Below are positions 61,213 through 64,000 of a DNA stretch of 64,000 nucleotides, piece by piece. Position 1 is the first letter of the stretch. Each line of letters starts with the position of its first letter. The DNA is from Myxococcales bacterium (GTDB lineage Bacteria; Myxococcota_A; Polyangia; Palsa-1104; JAEUJZ01). The translations under genes were made by a program, and so were the position numbers. The stretch spans positions 145,787 to 209,786 of the forward strand of contig JAEUJZ010000131.1 in assembly GCA_016794505.1 (NCBI GenBank). Reading direction: 5' to 3'. Below the pieces are notes generated by a model. The model saw only the letters and a program-made list of their open reading frames with translations, did not search any database and was not told the origin of the DNA.

Positions 61213-62307
61213 TTACTTGATCTGCACCAGGCCCGCCGGACGGCGCGGTCCCGACATCACCAGCTTCATCACCGCTTCAGCGACGCGCTGACCCGCCGCC
61301 ATAAACAGCTTGGCGTGTTCGCTTTCCGGGGCACCGATCACAATCGGGCGTCCGATATCGCCGCCATAGCGCACGCGCGTATCCAGCGGGATCTCGCCCA
61401 AGAAGTCGACCTTCAACGTCTCGGCAAGCTGCCTGCCGCCGCCGCGCGAAAAGATCTCGTCGTGGTGGCCGCAGTTCGGGCAGACGTAATACGACATGTT
61501 TTCGATGATTCCCAAGATCGGCACTTCGACCTTTTTGAACATCGAGATCGCTTTTTCGACGTCGATCAGCGCCACTTCCTGCGGGGTCGATACCACCACC
61601 GCGCCCGTGATCGGAATCAGCTGCGATAGCGAAAGCTGCGCATCGCCCGTGCCCGGCGGCAGATCGACCACCAGATAATCCAGGTCGCCCCAATCGACAT
61701 CTTCCAGGAACTGCTGCAAGAGCTTGTGGATCATCGGGCCGCGCCACACCACGGCGTTATCGCGCTCGGTGAAGAAGCCCACCGAGATCACCGGCATGCC
61801 GAAGTACACCGCCGGGCCGATGCGGCTCTTGCTGCCCGTGCTGGGGGGTGACTCGGGCTCGCCAAGCATCGTCGGCACCGAGGGGCCATAGATATCGGCA
61901 TCGAGCAGGCCGACGCGCGCCCCTTGCTGCCGCATGGCCAGTGCCAGGTTGGTTGCCACTGTCGACTTGCCCACGCCACCTTTGCCCGCCGCGACGGCGA
62001 TGACGTTCTTGACGCCGGGCAGACGCGTCGCTGCACCGCGCGTTCCCAGCGGCACCACGACCGTCGACAGCACCCGCACGTCTTTGGTGCCAGGGGCTCG
62101 CTTCGCCGCATTCTCCACGGCCCGCTCTAGGCCGGCGCGGTCGCGGTACAAAGGCGTCGGCAGCTCGATCGTGATGTAAACCACGCCGCCGTCGATATCG
62201 ATCTTCTTGGTCATCCCCAGCGACACGACGTCGCGGCCCAGCACAGGCTCGATCACCTCTTTGAGCGCTGCGCGCACGCCTTCCACCGTCGGAGTCTGAC
62301 TCGCCAT
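61213..62307 (-). CDS. apbC: Iron-sulfur cluster carrier, Mrp/ApbC family
   Basis: A 364-aa P-loop ATPase that carries and delivers [4Fe-4S] clusters. An N-terminal MIP18-like domain (VRAALKEVIEPVLGRDVVSLGM) is followed by AAGKGGVGKSTVATNLALAM (deviant Walker A), DADIYGPSVPTML, LVVDLPPGTGDAQLSL and the cluster-binding CxxC in YYVCPNCGH. It precedes a molybdo-iron-sulfur enzyme gene by 27 nt on the same strand, which could be its client. Confidence 0.95.
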   Translation of the reverse strand: MASQTPTVEGVRAALKEVIEPVLGRDVVSLGMTKKIDIDGGVVYITIELPTPLYRDRAGLERAVENAAKRAPGTKDVRVLSTVVVPLGTRGAATRLPGVKNVIAVAAGKGGVGKSTVATNLALAMRQQGARVGLLDADIYGPSVPTMLGEPESPPSTGSKSRIGPAVYFGMPVISVGFFTERDNAVVWRGPMIHKLLQQFLEDVDWGDLDYLVVDLPPGTGDAQLSLSQLIPITGAVVVSTPQEVALIDVEKAISMFKKVEVPILGIIENMSYYVCPNCGHHDEIFSRGGGRQLAETLKVDFLGEIPLDTRVRYGGDIGRPIVIGAPESEHAKLFMAAGQRVAEAVMKLVMSGPRRPAGLVQIK

Positions 62308-62326
62308 GAGGAACCTCTCTGCCTTC

Positions 62327-62971
62327 TTACCGGGCGTGGCCGAGCTTTTCGCGCTTGACCGCCAGGTAGTCTTGATTGTGTTGGTTTTCGCTGACCCAGT
62401 GCGGAACCCGCTTGGTCACTTGGATGCCGGCCGCCGCAAGCTCGCGCAGCTTATCGGGGTTGTTGGTGAGCAGAGCCACCGAGCGCACCCCCAGATCCGC
62501 CAGCATCGCCGCGGCCAGGTCATAGCTGCGCAGATCCGGGGCAAAGCCCAGCGCCTCGTTTGCTTCGACGGTGTCGACGCCGACATTCTGCAGCGCGTAC
62601 GCGCGTAGCTTGTTGCCCAGGCCAATGCCGCGGCCCTCTTGCCGCAGATAGATGACGACCCCGCGTCCCGCCGCCGTGATCGCCGCAAGCGCCGCATCAA
62701 GCTGCTGTCGGCAGTCGCACTTCAGCGAGCCCAGCGTCTCGCCCGTCCAGCACTCGGAATGAACGCGGCACAGCACGTCTTCTGCGCCCGATAGCTCACC
62801 CGTCACGATGGCCAGGTGTTCGTCTTGGGCTGGCACGATGCTCGGCGACGCTCCCGGCCCCGCTTGGCGCGCGTCGTCCTTGTGGCGATAGACAATCGCC
62901 CGCAGCGGCCCATGCACCGTCGGCATGGTGGCATCCGCATATCGATAGATCGCAACAGACTTCGGAAGCAT
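62327..62971 (-). CDS. ribA: GTP cyclohydrolase II
   Basis: A 214-aa riboflavin-pathway enzyme that converts GTP to the first pyrimidine intermediate. Zinc ligands lie in VHSECWTGETLGSLKCDC, with YLRQEGRGIGLGNKLRAYALQ and the C-terminal LLTNNPDKLRELAAAGIQV. It is a stand-alone RibA without the DHBP synthase domain. The frame extends to 63112, but ATG 62971 gives the usual N-terminus. TATGTG lies nine bases upstream of it. Confidence 0.95.
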   Translation of the reverse strand: MLPKSVAIYRYADATMPTVHGPLRAIVYRHKDDARQAGPGASPSIVPAQDEHLAIVTGELSGAEDVLCRVHSECWTGETLGSLKCDCRQQLDAALAAITAAGRGVVIYLRQEGRGIGLGNKLRAYALQNVGVDTVEANEALGFAPDLRSYDLAAAMLADLGVRSVALLTNNPDKLRELAAAGIQVTKRVPHWVSENQHNQDYLAVKREKLGHAR

Positions 62972-63058
62972 GAACGCCGCCACATAGCACACTCGCCCCC
63001 TGCTTGACCATGCCGCAGCGAATGCCCGATCGAGCAGCCTCGCGAGCACGCGTGCATT

Positions 63059-63198
63059 CCCCTCTTCCGCGCCCGGAAGAGGGGGTTCCTTTTTCGCAAC
63101 TTCTCGCCCCATGGCATGCGCCCCAGAGTCCCGCAGCCCGTCTCGCTTATCCCCATCTCATCGCCCATATCCGCGTCTTGCCCCCATGCTTCAAATGC
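63059..63198. repeat. 140-bp direct repeat, copy 1 (copy 2 at 63861-64000)
   Basis: Identical over 140 bp to 63861-64000, and the second copy is cut by the window edge, so the true length may be greater. Within it is a hairpin (CCCCTCTTCCG at 63059-63069 with CGGAAGAGGGG at 63074-63084, loop CGCC) followed by TTCCTTTTT, which looks like an intrinsic terminator on the plus strand. Confidence 0.95.
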
Positions 63199-63221
63199 CC
63201 CCCTTCGCTTGCGAAGGGGGG
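63198..63221. repeat. Perfect 11-bp inverted repeat, cruciform-like
   Basis: CCCCCCTTCGC and GCGAAGGGGGG separated by TT. It directly follows the 140-bp repeat copy and is followed by a G-rich tract. Confidence 0.8.
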
Positions 63222-63286
63222 GTAGGGGGGTAGCCCATTGCCTCAGGCCACCTGCGCACTTCGCAGCCTTCGCCGCAAGGAAAGGT

Positions 63287-63334
63287 GAGCGCGAGAGGAA
63301 AACCTTTCGCGGTTTTCCTCTCGCATCCCCCGGC
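63287..63334 (+). repeat. REP-like hairpin unit A
   Basis: GAGC followed by a perfect 14-bp stem (GCGAGAGGAAAACC at 63291-63304 with GGTTTTCCTCTCGC at 63311-63324), then ATCCCCCGGC. An inverted-orientation relative lies at 63761-63806. Confidence 0.85.
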
Positions 63335-63467
63335 GCTGTCAAGCGCCCCTCCGCGCGAGGCCGCGCCCCCACAAAAGCAGCCCTTGTTCCCCGCCTTCAA
63401 GCTCGATATCTTCCCCCCCTCTTCCTCCTTCTCTGTCAGTTCCCTTTTCTGTCCGCCGGAGCCTCCC

Positions 63468-63818
63468 ATGTCCTCTTCTGCTGATTCCCGTCTTCCCTTT
63501 GCCCTCTACATCCTCGCCATCCTGCTGGGCCTAGCTCCCTGGCCGCCATCAGCTACAGCGCAGTCCATTCCCTCGGTCGCAAACCACCCCCTGCAACCCG
63601 GCGCCCCCTGCGGCTTCATCGCCCCTTGCACCCGCATCGGCGAAATCGGTCTGCACCTCACTGCCCTCTCTTCCCTGCGCACCGACCCAGAACGTTCCTT
63701 TGTTCCTGTGCAGGGCGACGGACGGTGCTTGTTCCTTTTTCTTGCGGGCAGCCTCCCGCTGCCGGGGGATGCGAGAGAGAAACCGTCCGGTTTCCCTCTC
63801 GCGCTCTCCCATCCCTAG
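63468..63818 (+). CDS. Signal-peptide ORF, probably truncated or interrupted by a repeat
   Basis: A 116-aa open frame. A convincing signal peptide (LPFALYILAILLGLAPWPPSATA) and a short mature part (QSIPSVANHPLQPGAPCGF, IAPCTRIGEIGLHLTAL) start behind GGAG. From about residue 85 the frame runs through the REP-like unit B and the C-terminus is repeat-derived (GDAREKPSGFPLALSHP). It may be the head of a secreted protein gene broken by repeat insertion, or a short peptide gene. Codon use drifts towards C/T-rich codons unlike other genes here. Confidence 0.4.
   Translation: MSSSADSRLPFALYILAILLGLAPWPPSATAQSIPSVANHPLQPGAPCGFIAPCTRIGEIGLHLTALSSLRTDPERSFVPVQGDGRCLFLFLAGSLPLPGDAREKPSGFPLALSHP
63761..63806 (-). 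repeat. REP-like hairpin unit B (inverted relative to A)
   Basis: On the minus strand GAGCGCGAGAGGG, AAACC, a short loop and GGTTTCTCTCTCGC then ATCCCCCGGC, matching unit A except for a few bases. The stem has one mismatch. A and B face each other about 430 bp apart. Confidence 0.85.
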
Positions 63819-63860
63819 TTCCTTCCTTTTTACGAAACTTCCCGCCCATCTCTCCCCAGC

Positions 63861-64000
63861 CCCCTCTTCCGCGCCCGGAAGAGGGGGTTCCTTTTTCGCA
63901 ACTTCTCGCCCCATGGCATGCGCCCCAGAGTCCCGCAGCCCGTCTCGCTTATCCCCATCTCATCGCCCATATCCGCGTCTTGCCCCCATGCTTCAAATGC
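63861..64000. repeat. 140-bp direct repeat, copy 2 (cut by window end)
   Basis: Exact copy of 63059-63198, reaching the last base of the window. It begins with the same terminator-like hairpin, 42 nt after the stop of the signal-peptide ORF. Confidence 0.95.

Larger units (their letters stand above)
62972..63467. other. Repeat-rich, pyrimidine-rich intergenic region
   Basis: About 500 bases with no gene I can support. The plus strand is rich in C and T runs. It contains a 140-bp direct repeat (first copy), two perfect long inverted repeats and a REP-like unit, each described separately. It must also hold the ribA promoter. Confidence 0.7.

Noticed and set aside
63285..63467. Longer start for the 63468 ORF
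   Set aside because: It would run through the REP-like unit and has no ribosome site; ATG 63468 gives a clean signal peptide.

Overview
The window is a gene-dense stretch of a high-GC (mid-60s %) bacterial chromosome with strong GC3 bias. Several traits point to Myxococcota, probably class Polyangia: cysteine-rich lipoproteins, long Ala/Pro/Lys-rich linkers behind signal peptides, a TonB receptor with a carboxypeptidase-like N-terminal domain, TPR proteins with C-terminal membrane anchors, and many orphan secreted enzymes. This assignment rests on gene style, not on a marker gene. There is no prophage, CRISPR array, rRNA or transposase. Nearly all genes look chromosomal and vertically kept.

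Layout. 1-1626 (minus): pmbA (partial) and tldD, a modulator-of-gyrase type metalloprotease pair. 1737-5270 (plus): promoter with a palindromic operator, then flavin/[2Fe-2S] reductase, MerR regulator and diiron ferritin-like protein, which look like a self-regulated oxygenase or desaturase module. 5386-8851: hppD and hmgA (tyrosine to maleylacetoacetate) followed by a YeiH exporter. 8992-11558: a small acidic protein translationally coupled to a double-AAA+ ATPase of the kind found in extracellular contractile injection loci, here without the rest of the machine. 11731-14070: a fused aryl-CoA monooxygenase/old-yellow-enzyme reductase. 14163-15929: a thermolysin-like lipoprotein protease. 16051-17796 (minus): a thiosulfate/sulfite transport operon (TauE, a tiny VKQ-repeat ORF, and a split YeeE/YedE transporter). 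17882-21683: DEAD-box helicase, GST, CtlX. 21661-36368: mostly envelope and secreted proteins (Tim44/zinc ribbon protein, beta-barrels, GH13 amylase, PepSY-like, BatA/DUF58, START, membrane metallophosphoesterase). 36637-39534: TonB receptor. 39949-41831: panBC. 42799-45644: thioesterase, glpX, FMN reductase, RluA synthase. 45772-45848: initiator tRNA with its own promoter and terminator. 46041-53894: GT-C glycosyltransferase, a LolD/MacB-like ABC pair, polysaccharide deacetylase and a GH36 alpha-galactosidase. 53976-62971: serS, TPR and Cys-rich lipoprotein pair, M23 peptidase, DUF420 protein, molybdopterin oxidoreductase, apbC/mrp and ribA. 62972-64000: a pyrimidine-rich, repeat-rich region that is nearly non-coding.

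Two themes run through the window. Many neighbours overlap by ATGA/GTGA/TAATG, so translational coupling is common. Several genes carry a -10-like hexamer only 6-8 nt before the start codon and no Shine-Dalgarno, suggesting leaderless transcripts (fnr-like gene, aryl-CoA monooxygenase, FmdB-like, thioesterase, FMN reductase, serS). The most unusual items are the orphan contractile-injection ATPase pair, the MerR-controlled diiron/reductase module with its operator over the -35, the VKQ micro-ORF whose codons create a TGTTTCAY repeat array, and the repeat family at the right edge.
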